Positions 30,268-40,433 of a stretch of 64,000 nt of DNA are shown one piece after another. The translations under genes were made by a program, and so were the position numbers. A model generated the notes under the pieces. That model saw only the letters and a program-made list of their open reading frames with translations. It was not told the DNA's origin and ran no database searches. The stretch lies in assembly GCA_030068145.1 (NCBI GenBank), contig JAPJBO010000069.1, forward strand, positions 186,001-250,000, given 5' to 3'. Within the stretch, counting starts at the first letter, position 1. Every line of letters begins with the position of its first letter. The DNA is from Diplonema papillatum (Eukaryota; Euglenozoa; Diplonemea; Diplonemida; Diplonemidae).

Positions 30268-30605
30268 CCTCCCCGGTTCTGGGTTCGGTTCCGAGTTTGG
30301 AAGGTTCGGTTTTGGGTTCGGTTTCGGGTTCGGTTTCAAAACCAGCCCCAAAACCGAACCCTTCCAGAATTTGGGACCCAAATTCTGGACCCAATATTTG
30401 AGTCCAAATATTGGGTCCAAAATTCGGGTCATTTGGACCCAATATTTGGACCCAATATTTGGACAAATTTTGGACCCGAATTTTGGACCCAAATTTTGGA
30501 CAAAATTTTTGGACCCAAATTTTGGACCCAAATTTTGGACGCCCTAAAAACCCGGTTCAAAACAAATTTGGTGCCCTTATATCCCGAACCGGGATATAAG
30601 GGCAT
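30268..30605. repeat. GGTTCGGTTT and TTTGGACCCAA minisatellites plus hairpin
   Basis: 30268-30360 is a GGTTCGGTTTNGG array in one orientation that ends in a short inverted copy (CCCAAAACCGAACCC). 30362-30540 is an array of ATTTTGGACCCAA variants in which forward and inverted units alternate. 30551-30604 is the hairpin related to 29477-29690. Confidence 0.8.
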
Positions 30606-30654
30606 TACACCTTTCTTTTTCTTTCCCCTCGTATCTTTTCTTTTTTACGTAAGC

Positions 30655-30850
30655 GCGAAGGAAATGCTCGACAATAGCTGCCAGATAAAGAACCGAAGGG
30701 ATTAGTGCTGGCACTACCGAACCACGTGTTGAACGGACGTGAGGTCATGCGGGTCTACCCCAAGACGACAAATCACACAAACACATAGGTCAAAAGTGTT
30801 GAGTGGGAAAACAACACACGGTGGTGTAAGCGAAGAGCGAAGCGGCCCAA
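30655..30850 (+). repeat. Family C relic
   Basis: GAAATGCTCGACAATAGCTG, CACGTGTTGAACGGACGTG and GGTGTAAGCGAAGAGCGAA match the interior of the 413 bp element at 4038-4450 in opposite orientation; no inverted ends remain. Confidence 0.75.
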
Positions 30851-31149
30851 GATACAACAGTTGGCTGCGGACCACGTGCATTCGCATCGTTTGCTTGTTT
30901 TGCAGTGTGATCAACATTGAAACTGGAAAGCATACTTCTGCAGGCAGCAGAGCGCGACCGCCGCCGCACCAACGCCCAAGGCGATTGCCGTGCTTCGCGG
31001 GTTCTCATTGACGAACCCCTGAACCTGTGCTGCCATGCCTTTCTTGCTAACCGGGTTCCTCTTTTGCTAAGTGTTGTGTACGCGATGAACGGCAGCCGTT
31101 CCGCTTCCTGAACGCTTCCTTTTCTCCTGTGTGTTGTGCACTGGCTTGT

Positions 31150-31450
31150 GACAAGGAAAAGTGGGGGGGGAATTTGCCAACACGTGCTTGGAAAGGTTAT
31201 GTGCTCACAGTCCGATCTGAACCGTGTTTCGATCCTTTGAGCTACGAACACAGAAGGCGGACCACCATCAGCGCGGAACCTGAGTATCTGCAGACACACA
31301 CAGTGGTGTGAGTCTTGGTTTGCCCGGCTGTTCGTACTTGTCTTGTTTCAGTGGTCCTACGATACCGTGTGCCACGGACATATAAGCGGATCATCATCAG
31401 CGCGAACTTGAGTAGGACTGCGATGCGAGTCTGGTTTGTGTCAGGTGGTT
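31150..31450 (+). repeat. Two diverged family B copies
   Basis: 31180-31315 and 31345-31450 both carry the ATAAGCGG(A/C)(C/T)CATCATCAGCG-type block and the TGAGTCT(G/T)GGTTTG end. Confidence 0.7.
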
Positions 31451-31732
31451 GCACGTTCACCGCCAGGACCCCTGCCACGATCGGACACGCGCATGATCAA
31501 TCAGTAACAAACCCCAAGGGGGCCGCGACGATTTCCAGTCTTCGCACGGTTCGTTGGCGCTCAGATACGACCTGCCACAAAGAAGACAAGGGGACATCGG
31601 TTTTTTTCCTTGAATGACGAACAAACACACAACGGAATAGAATTGTAAACTGAACCTCGGTTGAAGAATGAACGGCAATAAAAAAATGAAAGGAGAACGG
31701 GGCGAGAAGTCTTACGGGTAGTCTTCGAAGTT

Positions 31733-31870
31733 GGGCGTCTCCTCGAACATCTTGACGAGTAAAGCTTCTCATTTCAGCCACCGGAACTCAAGCTGTCCGC
31801 CAGCTTCTCGAGCGTGTCCCTGCTCGCCACGACGCCCTGGTCCCTTTCCGTGAACAGCGTGCCCTTGACC
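31733..31870 (-). pseudogene. Detached fragment of the RRP8 5' region
   Basis: GCCACCGGAACTCAAGCTGT, CCAGCTTCTCGAGCGTGTCC and CCGTGAACAGCGTGCCCTTG match the part of the RRP8 gene at 43260-43370, some 11 kb away. Its flank (CTCCTCGAACATCTTGA) is shared with the RRP8-like scraps at 43925 and 44600. It is diverged and short, so it is a dead fragment. Confidence 0.7.
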
Positions 31871-32299
31871 TTGATGGGAGCAGCGTCGTTAGTAAGGGGT
31901 AGGAAGTAGTGACCGCACTATCTGCCAGCGGGTCCCGTTCAATCAACTAGACCTGGTCCTACCCTACCCTATACCAGTACAGCTGCTTAGGACTCTTGGA
32001 GGTGTAAGATCCACAAGGACCGGAGTGCGGTTTTGGAGGGACTCGAGCGAGGGGTGACGGTGTTTTTAAAGTGAAAACTCGCTTGAAACTCCGGGGTTTT
32101 AGAAGCTTCCGGGCGATATATGGGATATCCTTTGTGCGCTGCATTTCTTAATCATTTTTAGGACCTAAAGGTCCCCCGATTAGGCCCCTAAGGTCATTTA
32201 AATTTGTTCCTAGGCCCCTAAGGTACTACGAGGGTTTCTCTTTTTTTCTTTCGCCGACGGGGGGTGTTGTGCGCCCTTTTCTCCGTTTCGCGTTTCGCT

Positions 32300-32525
32300 G
32301 TGGCGGGGGGGATTGCAAGAACGTGCTTGGAATGGGTATGTGCTCAACACCGCACTGGTCCCGTCTGCGCCGTGTTTCGGTCCTTTAAGCCACGGACACA
32401 TAAGGCGGACCATCATCAGCACGGAACCTGAGTGTCTGCAGACAGGACAGCGGTGTGAGTCTGGTTTGTCAGGCGGCTGTTCGTCACAGCCAGGACCACC
32501 CGTGCTACTAGAGCACAGGCGAATC
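32300..32525 (+). repeat. Dispersed repeat family B, long copy
   Basis: It agrees with 2860-3060 almost base for base, including the AGCCAGGACCACCCGTGCTA tail beyond the usual end. Upstream, 32257-32300 shares the GTTTCGCGTTTCGCT motif with family E. Confidence 0.85.
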
Positions 32526-33239
32526 CGTCACGGGGAGAAGGCCCCTACAACCGTGTCTGAGCAATCAGTTAAAAAACTCGGGGCACTCGCCGGATTGTGA
32601 CTGCGACTCGCTAGGCAGCACTGACTTGTCTTCTTTTTACGGTGGCAATCTGCGAAGTAAACTACGCAGAGCACAGGGGGAAGAGGGGAGGCAGGCGAGA
32701 TGCCTACAGTTGGTCCCATCCGTCCCATTGGCTGACGGGGATGAACCCGCAGAAGAAACCAGTAGCGTGAAACTGACGTTTCCTGCCATTTCTTCCCTCG
32801 TAACGTCAGACAGGAACGTTTTTTCACAGTTTCTGCCTTCTGCCTACGAATGAGAGGCGAGGAAACGACATCTCCGCCCATCAACGTTTTCGCTGTGATC
32901 AGGAAAAGCCTTCGTGGCCCTCCCAAGCATTTCTTCGAGTTTCCTGAAGTTTACAACGTCGGTCTTTGCGGGGCTCCGGTTGCCCGTCTAGGCTGCTGGG
33001 ATGAGAGAAGGGATCTTTTCCATGCAGTCAAACGCGCTGAACCAAAAAACCAATCGAAGTGACTACGGAGGATAAGGGGAGCTTCAACAACAAAACCTGG
33101 AGCCCAACAGACACCCTATAGGGGCCAGAAACCCCGTGTCTCGTCGCGTAACAGGCATCACTGCGCAGAGAAAGCGCCTTGGAGCGGCTGTCAAGCAGTG
33201 CCTGGCACCCGCAAACGAGACAACGGATCGATGGAGAGG
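32526..33239. other. Non-coding, no feature recognised
   Basis: Short frames such as that at 32850-33062 have no family resemblance. Confidence 0.4.
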
Positions 33240-33592
33240 TCGAGGGGAGTGCAAGAACGTGCTTGGAATGGAAAGAATGGATATGTGCTCAACACCGCAC
33301 TGGTCCCGTCTGCACCTTGTTTCGATCCTTTAAGCCACGGGCGCATAAGTACGGACCATCATCAGCACGGAATCTGAGTGTCTGCAGACGGGACGTATGG
33401 TGACGAGCCCAGGGGGATGGGCTGGTCAGGGCCAGCAACGCGAGGAAGGGCTTTCTCCAGAAAGGTTTCCGATCTGGGGTGGTGCCTGGTCTGGGGAGGG
33501 TTGGAAGAACGTGCTCGGGAGTGGAATGCGCTCAGCACCGCACTGGTCCCGTCTGCACCGGTCTGCAAACTAGGACAGCAACGTGTGTCTGG
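33240..33592 (+). repeat. Two family B copies in tandem
   Basis: 33248-33390 and 33500-33575 each show GAACGTGCT(T/C)GG and CTCA(A/G)CACCGCACTGGTCC. The second is truncated. Confidence 0.75.
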
Positions 33593-34767
33593 TTGGCTCC
33601 TTTAGGGTACCAATACTCTTGTTGTCGCTTTACTTATCCAATGATGGGAAGACGGCAGCTGCTCCCTTGAGGGGTTAGGGTCTTCGGATCCGTAGCTTAT
33701 CCGTTTCCAGCGACAAACGGGCTTCGGCTCGCGAACCTCGTTCGGAGACACGTTACATTTTCCGACCCTCCGCAAAATCGTGGTCTGCACAGATTCGAGA
33801 AGGTTGCGCAACTATTCCCTGCAGGATTTGCATGCACGCAACATGAAACCTCACCCCGAGTTCTCACTAACCCTTCTCGGAATGATCGGTGTGTGTGCAG
33901 ATGAATTACTATTACCCGCAGCTCTTGCTTCCCCTCAGCCGGCAGCTCTTTGGGTGGCTGTGAACATGTACTGCGCTGAAGGCATCTAGGAAGAACGGAA
34001 ACACTGGTGATGAAAGACAAATGGAAGGGAGCGGTTGTCAAAAAGAAAAAGATGAAAGCAGAGAAAGCGGGGGAGTGTGCTAGAGGGCAAGGAGGCGGGA
34101 AGTACAAGGGAGGGGTGGGCTGCGTGTTGGAGATCCAACGAGCTCCGACGGGGGGGGGTGTTCTTCTTTTTGCACGGTTGCCAAGGGGGATTTTCTAGGA
34201 TTCGGGTAGTGGCCCTGGGGGCGGGAGGGACACCCAGGCTGTATAGGAGCAAACTCACCCGGACGCACGCACCTAATTTGGATCAGGAAGGGTTCGCATT
34301 TTGCCTGCCGTTCACCGAAGCTCTACTGATGAGCGAGCCAGCTTACGACGGCCGTGGTGGCGTAGCTCAGCGGGGGGAAATCGCAGTTTCGGTGTTTACA
34401 CAATACAGAACACTGCCTCGCATGCATGATTGTATACTAGCATCAGGTTTTCTCCGGGGAAGCGCATAGCCCTGCCTTGAGCGGCGTCTATAAGGAGCAG
34501 GCACCCACAAATATTTCCTCCCAGGGGGGCTGATCTTCCAGCGAGTGTGACGTGCTTGAACCTCAAGTACACAGTCACTGCAGGGAGAGCTTTGGTGCGC
34601 TCGTGTATGCAATGGCGTTGCCGAAGGGACATTGTGCTTGCGCATTGGGGGGGTCATCGTATTCGGAACCTAACCTGCAGGAGGAACCTCGAGGTTAAGT
34701 AAAGGAGCTCGTTTGAGTGTCCGATGAAACCCCCTGTCTGTGCCACTCTCAACGACTGGTAGAACAG
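33593..34767. other. Non-coding; family E scrap
   Basis: 34375-34470 has the AATCGCAGTTT, ACACTGCC and CATGCATG.TTG.TA.CTAGCATCA pattern of the 313 bp repeat. A tRNA-box-A-like GGTGGCGTAGCTCAGCGG at 34353 lacks a matching box B. No gene. Confidence 0.4.
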
Positions 34768-34993
34768 ACAACATCTGCACGCCTCGATCGGGTTGTTCCC
34801 GGAAGGGTGGGGCCTCGAGGACGTGCCGGCCCTCTGCACGCGGTTCGCGCTCGCTGAATTCGCGGCTGCGACCCGGCGCGATGCGGCGGGAGTGCTGCTT
34901 GATTGGTCGATGTCCTGCTGCGTGCATGCATTCGCGGCTTTCCTCCCTCGCGGTCGAGGAGCAGCCCATCCGGAACGCCACTATCTGGTTTAA
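34768..34993 (+). CDS. Possible plus-strand coding fragment
   Basis: The frame HASIGLFPEGWGLEDVPALC, TRFALAEFAAATRRDAAGVL, ending PERHYLV and TAA, shows strongly GC-biased third positions like the real genes, but it has no ATG after the preceding stop (34760) and no family resemblance. If real it is a last exon or a remnant, and the only plus-strand coding sequence of the window. Low confidence. Confidence 0.25.
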
Positions 34994-35474
34994 TGACGGG
35001 CCAGGCTAGACGGGGTCCCCGCTTTGAAGATGATCCAACACGAATCCAGATGCGGTGTGCGTATGTTTTTCTTTTTGCTTGGCGGTTGGCCGGCGACAAC
35101 ACGTGGAGGGAGAAGGGTGGGGAGTGTTCTACGAAAGCCGTCAGCAAACGGCTGGCAACAGGGGAGGGGTCTCGGGAATGTCTGCCTGAGATGCGCCTCC
35201 CGGTTATCACAAGCAAGGACAGAGAAGGGAAGCGAAGCCGAGATAGTTCTGGCAAGGAATGGTTGGGGCACAGCTCTTTGAAAAACAGATAGAAAAGAAG
35301 GCGTTTGTCTTCTTCACTTTTCCCACGAAAGGGGAGGGTCGGTCCTGCTTTAGTAGTAGGTTGCGTTAGGTTTTCCAACTCCCACAATCGTGAGTAGCAC
35401 CAACTCGAGAGAGGTCTAGTCAACTAACCCTTGCAGTATTAGCATACTTTCAAAACGAATGGTGAGGAAAAAGA

Positions 35475-35842
35475 CGTCGAGGGGCCACCCTGCTTATTTC
35501 GATGGAGGCGGAGCGGAAGAAGCAATACGTCTTTTCTTGTTGAACGCTCACGCCCGGCACTAAACACAACTCACCTGACTCTCGTTCACGCTACAGCACG
35601 TTTCCTTCTTTTAGATTGGAATCTTGTTGCGATAGTGGTATAGTCCTTTGACAGAGTGAGCCGATGCCTCTCATCTCACCTTTAAAACGCGGCTGAGTCA
35701 CGCATGCTCTTGACAGACGCTATCGTCCGACAAGTTCGCACGCGCGTCGCAGTCGTTGGGTGGTATTGTCAAGGGGTTTGAACCTTGTTGCGATAGTGGG
35801 GAGTTTGGCGGCTTCCACAAGTATTTCCTACAAAGCAGGTGC
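35475..35842 (+). repeat. Family A copy split by a ~190 bp insertion
   Basis: Family A sequence runs 35475-35612 and resumes at 35808-35842 (GGCTTCCACAAGTATTTCCT, ACAAAGCAGGTGCT). The interruption begins with AATCTTGTTGCGATAGTGG (35633) and ends with AACCTTGTTGCGATAGTGG (35780), a direct repeat that looks like the borders of the inserted piece. Confidence 0.65.
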
Positions 35843-35968
35843 TCCAACAACGAAGGAAAACACCGCATCTTCCTGAGGCATCATGCGGTGCCCCCCTCAC
35901 CCCCCACTGGTTGACTTACAATTTCGCACCAGTTAATAGTTGGGAAAAGGTGCTTAGAGAGAGAGGTA

Positions 35969-36235
35969 GGGGGGGGGGGGGGGGGGGGACAGTTTCTCTC
36001 GGGCGGCACTGGACAAAAAGCCGTTCTCTTTTGTCGTGCTGTCATCAGCATCGTTCGGCTGATCGTCCGCTGCTTGTCGTGGGGTCCCGCCCTGCCCTGG
36101 AGAGTAGAGGCGAATGGGTCCTCTTTTTTATTGAACGTCTTCCCAGGGTCAACCCAAATTCCCACGTATCTCGTGTGAGACTACACAGCGCCTTGCAACT
36201 GGCAGCCACCGCGAGGATTCCTTACACACTTAGAG
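35969..36235 (+). repeat. Poly-G tract and diverged family A fragment
   Basis: A G run of about 20 bases lies at 35969-35988. At 36130-36232 family A landmarks remain (TTGAACGTC, CGTATCTCGTGTGAGACTAC, GCAACTGGCAGCC). Confidence 0.6.
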
Positions 36236-36490
36236 CTAATGCCCGTTCAAGAACATTTCCGGCGTTGGGGCTTGCACTGATAAACGCACTAACGGGCGAT
36301 CAGCATCAACTGACCATGTGATGATCATGACGAGGCAAAAATTTCTTGTTCGAGACTGGAGGTCCTATGAACATGCAATGTGAATAGCCTCTATTCGAGC
36401 CAACCCGGCTTTTCTTGCACCAATTATGAAACCGTATTGTTTTTGGACTGGATAATAGGTCAGAGCAAGCTTTTTTCCCTTCTGGGAAAA

Positions 36491-36565
36491 TGCACAGGGG
36501 TGCAGAGTGAGCGGGCGCCGGCCTTCAGGCCGGTCGGCCCGGGTTCGAACCCCGCCCGTGACATT
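36491..36565 (+). ncRNA. tRNA-like sequence, probably a SINE head or tRNA relic
   Basis: TGCAGAGTGAGCGGGCG resembles a pol III box A, GGGTTCGAACCCC is a good box B, and the spacing fits a tRNA of about 71 nt. Between them GCCGGCCTTCAGGCCGGT forms a hairpin at the anticodon-arm position, but its loop is not seven bases. The presumed acceptor ends (GCACAGG with CCGTGAC) pair badly. So it is not a functional tRNA by eye. Confidence 0.4.
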
Positions 36566-36659
36566 TTTCCGATCGAAGATTGTTTTCGAGGTTTGTTGCG
36601 TTCCGGGGTCTAATGTGCCCGAAATTTGCGTTTTTTGCGGAGTTTCTCAGTATCTCGCG

Positions 36660-36860
36660 GTATTTGGGTCACCCCGTCGCCCCGGGAGAGGGCCGGCGGG
36701 GGGGGGGACGGGCGGGAAAAGGCTGCCCCAGGGGGGCGGCGGGGCCACCCGGGTACGAGCGCCAAACTTTACCCGTGCTCGGTGGGTCCGAGGGGTGTCC
36801 CCCCCGGGTACCAGCGCCAAACTTTTCCCGTACTCGGTGGGGGTCCGGGGGGGGTGTGGT
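36660..36860 (+). repeat. ~60 bp tandem duplication rich in G
   Basis: CCACCCGGGTACGAGCGCCA, AACTTTACCCGTGCTCGGTG is followed by CCCCCGGGTACCAGCGCCAA, ACTTTTCCCGTACTCGGTGG. Similar CCCCCCGGGCACGAGCACC sequence is at 38495. Confidence 0.7.
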
Positions 36861-37194
36861 ATGGTTCAATTTTGATGGGCTGTTCGGCACTGTCTACCCA
36901 CAGTTTAAGCAACTTCAACAGGGGAAACTTTTTTTTAGAGTGCAAGTTCACACATTTGTAGGGGTAAACCCAAAACAAACCGGTAAATTAGCCAGTCTGT
37001 ACATTCCAGCAGAACATCCAGCAGAACACATAGGAATCATGTTACATTCACGCAAAGTACTTTTTGCACTTGCGAGCACTGTCCTGTAGGTAAAGCAAAG
37101 CGCAAAAAGTCATAACAAGATGCCAAGGAAAAACTTGCTGGGCCCAGGTGTGAAACGACGCCTAATTTTCCTGAGCATTTTCAACAATTAGGTA

Positions 37195-37330
37195 CGAGTA
37201 GAATGCTGTGGCACCCTAAAACCAACAGCAGCAAAGGAAGTCTACAAAACGGTAACAAAACGTAGCGAGACTTTTGGCCGCCAGCAAGGAAATCTGCAAA
37301 ACGGTAACAAAATGTAGCGAGACTTTTGGC
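37195..37330 (+). repeat. ~62 bp tandem duplication
   Basis: Two units share CTGCAAAACGGTAACAAAA(T/C) (CTACAAAACGG in the first), GTAGCGAGACTTTTGGCC. Confidence 0.85.
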
Positions 37331-37374
37331 CCAGGGTGCAAACCTGAAGAACTGCTACTGTTACCTGGTGCTTG

Positions 37375-37735
37375 TATTTTATTGTATTTTATTGGGAAAA
37401 ATAAATTCCCTCTGGTGGAAATGGCTTGCGGAGCGTGACGATAAATTTCGTTTATTTTTTGACAGGATTCCGTTGTGTTTACACAGGCCGGACAAATAAA
37501 CGAATTTATTTTTTTCCGATCTCGGAATTTATTTTGCGCCGCCAGCTATTTTCAGTCGAAACAAATAAATAAAATTTATTGTCCCTAGGGAAATAAATTC
37601 GTTTATCTTTCCGACTGAAAATAGCTGGCGGCGAAATAAATTCGTTTATTTTTCCGACTGAAAATAGCTGGCGGCGCAAAATAAGGTCGTAGGCAGAAAT
37701 CTGTAGGGGAGACCCCTCGCAAATTTTTTTTTCTC
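37375..37735. repeat. AT-rich inverted repeats around AATAAATTCGTTTATTT
   Basis: At least six ATAAATT(C)GTTTATTT palindromic units and three GACTGAAAATAGCTGGCGGC or inverted units. The right edge (GTAGGGGAGACCCCTCGCAA then poly-T) recurs inverted at 54262-54312. Confidence 0.8.
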
Positions 37736-38230
37736 CCTGTGGTGAGTGAAATCGCGTGTTTTGAGCTCGTTTTGAGTCTAATTCATCCTAACCGCAGCAC
37801 TTGTCAGCAGCGCTCATCCAACAGTCCTACCCAGCACGACAGCACCTGTGCAGTCCTTCATGCAAGCGCCCATGCAAGCAGCATCGTATGTTGTGAACTA
37901 CAACGTCAACCTGCCGGGACTCCCCCAGTTGCAGCAGAACAACCAGGCACATTGATCTGTGACCCGTCACTTACAACAACTCCACTCCTACACAACGTTC
38001 TGCTACACAATGTCTCAGACACACAACGTTCTGCTACGCAACGTTCTGCTAAACACCAACGTAACTGCAAAGCAATATGCTCAACGTCTTACACAACGTT
38101 CTGCCGTGCACATTTGCTACGCAACGTTCTGCTAGACACCAACATAACTGCAAAGCAGTATGGTTTTCTTTCCATCCTCGGGAATTTAGTTTTCCCAATA
38201 AAATCATTTATTCGGCAATAATTTCCGCCA
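37736..38230 (+). repeat. ACAACGTTCTGCTAC short repeats; otherwise unassigned
   Basis: Seven ACGTTCTGC units occur between 37993 and 38135, and a 45 bp block (CTGCTA(A/G)ACACCAAC(G/A), TAACTGCAAAGCA(A/G)TATG) is repeated. Confidence 0.65.
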
Positions 38231-38373
38231 ATTTTGCCTCGGTGTCGGTTTTAGTCCCTCGGGAGGCCCTCGGGGGGGTTTGCAACCCCTCGCCACTCGC
38301 TCCGCTCGTGGCTCGGGGTTGCAAACCCCCCCTCGGGCCTCCCTCGGGACTAAAACCGACACCTCGGCAAAAT
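38230..38373. repeat. ~140 nt foldback with polar TC/GA mismatches
   Basis: The left arm (TTTTGCCTCGGTGTCGGTTT, TAGTCCCTCGGGAGGCCCTC) and right arm (reverse complement TTTTGCCGAGGTGTCGGTTT, TAGTCCCGAGGGAGGCCCGA) pair along about 60 bases. Almost every mismatch is a TC on one side against GA on the other at the same NCCNNGG context. The apex is GCCACTCGCTCCGCTCGTGGC, which shows the same behaviour. Confidence 0.85.
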
Positions 38374-38394
38374 AAACGGAAATTATCTTGCCGA

Positions 38395-38456
38395 ATAAAT
38401 GCTTATTATTGTATTTTATTGTATTTTATTGTATTTTATTTTATTTTATTTTATTC
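38395..38456 (+). repeat. (TATTTTATTG)n minisatellite
   Basis: About six decamer or pentamer units of TATTTTATTG and TTTTA. A similar start lies at 37376-37394, bracketing the block 37375-38456, which may be one composite element. Confidence 0.8.
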
Positions 38457-38961
38457 AGGCTGAGTCAGTGTATTTTATCTTCCTTGGGTGTCCCCCCCCG
38501 GGCACGAGCACCGACCTTGACTTCACCCGGACTTTACCACCCTGGCCGAACTTCGCTTCGTGCCCGAACTTTTTTTAGTACCAGCGCAGCCTGAGCGCTT
38601 AGCACCAGAACTTAGCAACGCCCGAACTTAGCATCACTCGAACTTAGCTTCACCAGAACTTAGCATTGCCCGAACTTAGCTTCGCCCCGAACTTTACCTG
38701 CTGCCTCCAGTCTCGCCACGCGCCGGCCTTAGCCGAGCGCACGTACTTCTTCGCGCGTACAGGGTACAAACCTCCCTGGGAGAAGGATTCCTGTATTAGC
38801 ACTTTTTCGTTGGCTTCGTTTTCTCTTTCATGTGCAACCGTTGTTCCGAAAATGTTCCCGTCAGTACTAAGGTACTAATAAGAGAAAATAGAGCAGGAGC
38901 GTGTTCTCGCACGACGTTTGCAGCAAGTGTGAAGTGTGACGTGTGAAAAGACGATGAACCC
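38457..38961. repeat. CGAACTTAGC motif cluster
   Basis: 38560-38755 repeats CCCGAACTTAGC(A/T)(T/A)C units and then carries the block shared with 13985-14030. No gene. Confidence 0.6.
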
Positions 38962-40433
38962 CTATAGGACGCACAAACCGACAGCCTCGGAGGCATGGTG
39001 AGGGGACGCGTATCGAGTTTCGAGGGACGGCGGGACGGGGGGAAGGAAACAAGGCAGTCTACTCCGCCTCGTGTAGACCCGGCTGGAGACGCGGGATCTG
39101 GGTGTGAGACACGAAGTTGGACTTTTACCTACGACACGCACGCTCACCAGCAACCCGTGCCCCTTGGTGGTCACACAGCTGCAGGTACACAAAGTTAGCA
39201 CAGCCAGGGTGGTTCTTATCCACCACTCGCTTCGGAATCGAATCACGGTCAGGCACCGTCTCTTGAAAAGCGGCACGAACCGTGCATCCCTGGAAAGAAC
39301 TTGCAAAGCGGATCCTTGCATTTCAGTGCTAGATTGCAAGGGCAATAGTTCGTTTACACGAACGCCGGTCGCGCGGCCTTCTTCTTAGAATTCGTGAAGC
39401 AAAGAGACGGGAGGTAGGGAGGGCTGGGTTCGCGTGCAAGCGGCGGGCTAGACGCTGGCGGTAAGTGGATCCGACGACGACAACGGAGCTGTTGTTGTTC
39501 AACCGGATGGCCGCCTGTATCACGAAGCTACCACAGGTCACACGCCACACTTCCACAGGGGGCGACACTCGCCACAATCCGGTCGTTCGTGATGCCGGTA
39601 AACAGCAGAACCGCCCGGCCTCAGGCGCATGGTGGGGCGACGCGCGCAGGGCTTCGAGGAACTGCACCGCAAACGTCCGTCAAACAGTCGGACGAGCTGC
39701 CGAAACGAGGCGCACACGGGGGCACCACGTCTCTCGGATGGCGAGTGGAAAGCGCTTTCAAAGCAGACCCGTGCACTTCAAGTGCAAGGTTGCGGTGGTC
39801 ACGCGGCCTTCTTCTTTCCGGAATCCGTGAAGAACAGAGACGCGAGGTACCGAGAGAGAGATGGCTGGGTGGGCGTGTCGGCGGCGGGCTCGACGCTGAC
39901 GGTAAGCGGGCCCGCCGACGACGACGGAGCCGCGCTGTTGAGCGGGATGACCGCCAAGCCGTCGGGCGTCGACCGGCCGTCCGCGTCGGGAAACCGTTTC
40001 CAGAGGTCGGAGTTCGCGACGAACCGGTCGCTCGTGATGCCGGTGAACAGCAGGCCGTCCACGAACCGCCCGGCCTCAGACGCGTGGTGCGGCGACGCGC
40101 GCAGGGCTTCGAGGAACTGCACCGCAAACGTCCGTCAAACAGTCGGATGAGCTACCGAAACGAGGCGCACACGGGGGCACCACGTCTCTCGGAAGACGTT
40201 GCAATCCGCAAACGAGTGAAAAACGCTTTCACAGCAGAACCGTGCACTTCGAGTGCAAGGTTGCGGTGGTCACGCGGCCTTCTTCCTCCCGGAATCCGTG
40301 AATAACAGAGGCCTGCGAACAGTCAGACAAGCTACCGAAAGGAGGCGCACAAAGGGGCACCCCGTCTCTCGGATGGCGAGTGGAAAGCGCTTTCAAAGCA
40401 GACCCGTGCACTTCAAGTGCAAGGTTGCGGTGG
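38962..40433 (-). pseudogene. Serial copies of the 3' end of the LYR-like/YccV gene
   Basis: The intact gene's last ~107 codons (from FLEALRASPHHASEAGRF to LFFTDSGKKKAA and TGA) plus about 90 bases of 3' flank recur downstream in the same direction. The copy at 39799-40122 is almost identical and still open to the same stop. A 40140-40400 copy keeps only the last ~20 codons and the flank. The 39344-39667 copy begins the same way (FLEALRASPHHAPEAGRF) but is frameshifted. A fourth, 38962-39250, is barely recognisable (LETRYASPHHASEAV). The shared left boundary lies at GACGTTTGCGGTGCAG next to TTCCTCGAAGCC. None has a start, so they are decayed partial duplicates unless used as alternative 3' exons. 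Confidence 0.8.

Noticed and set aside
34353..34372. tRNA box A-like GGTGGCGTAGCTCAGCGG
   Set aside because: No box B or pairing acceptor within tRNA distance.
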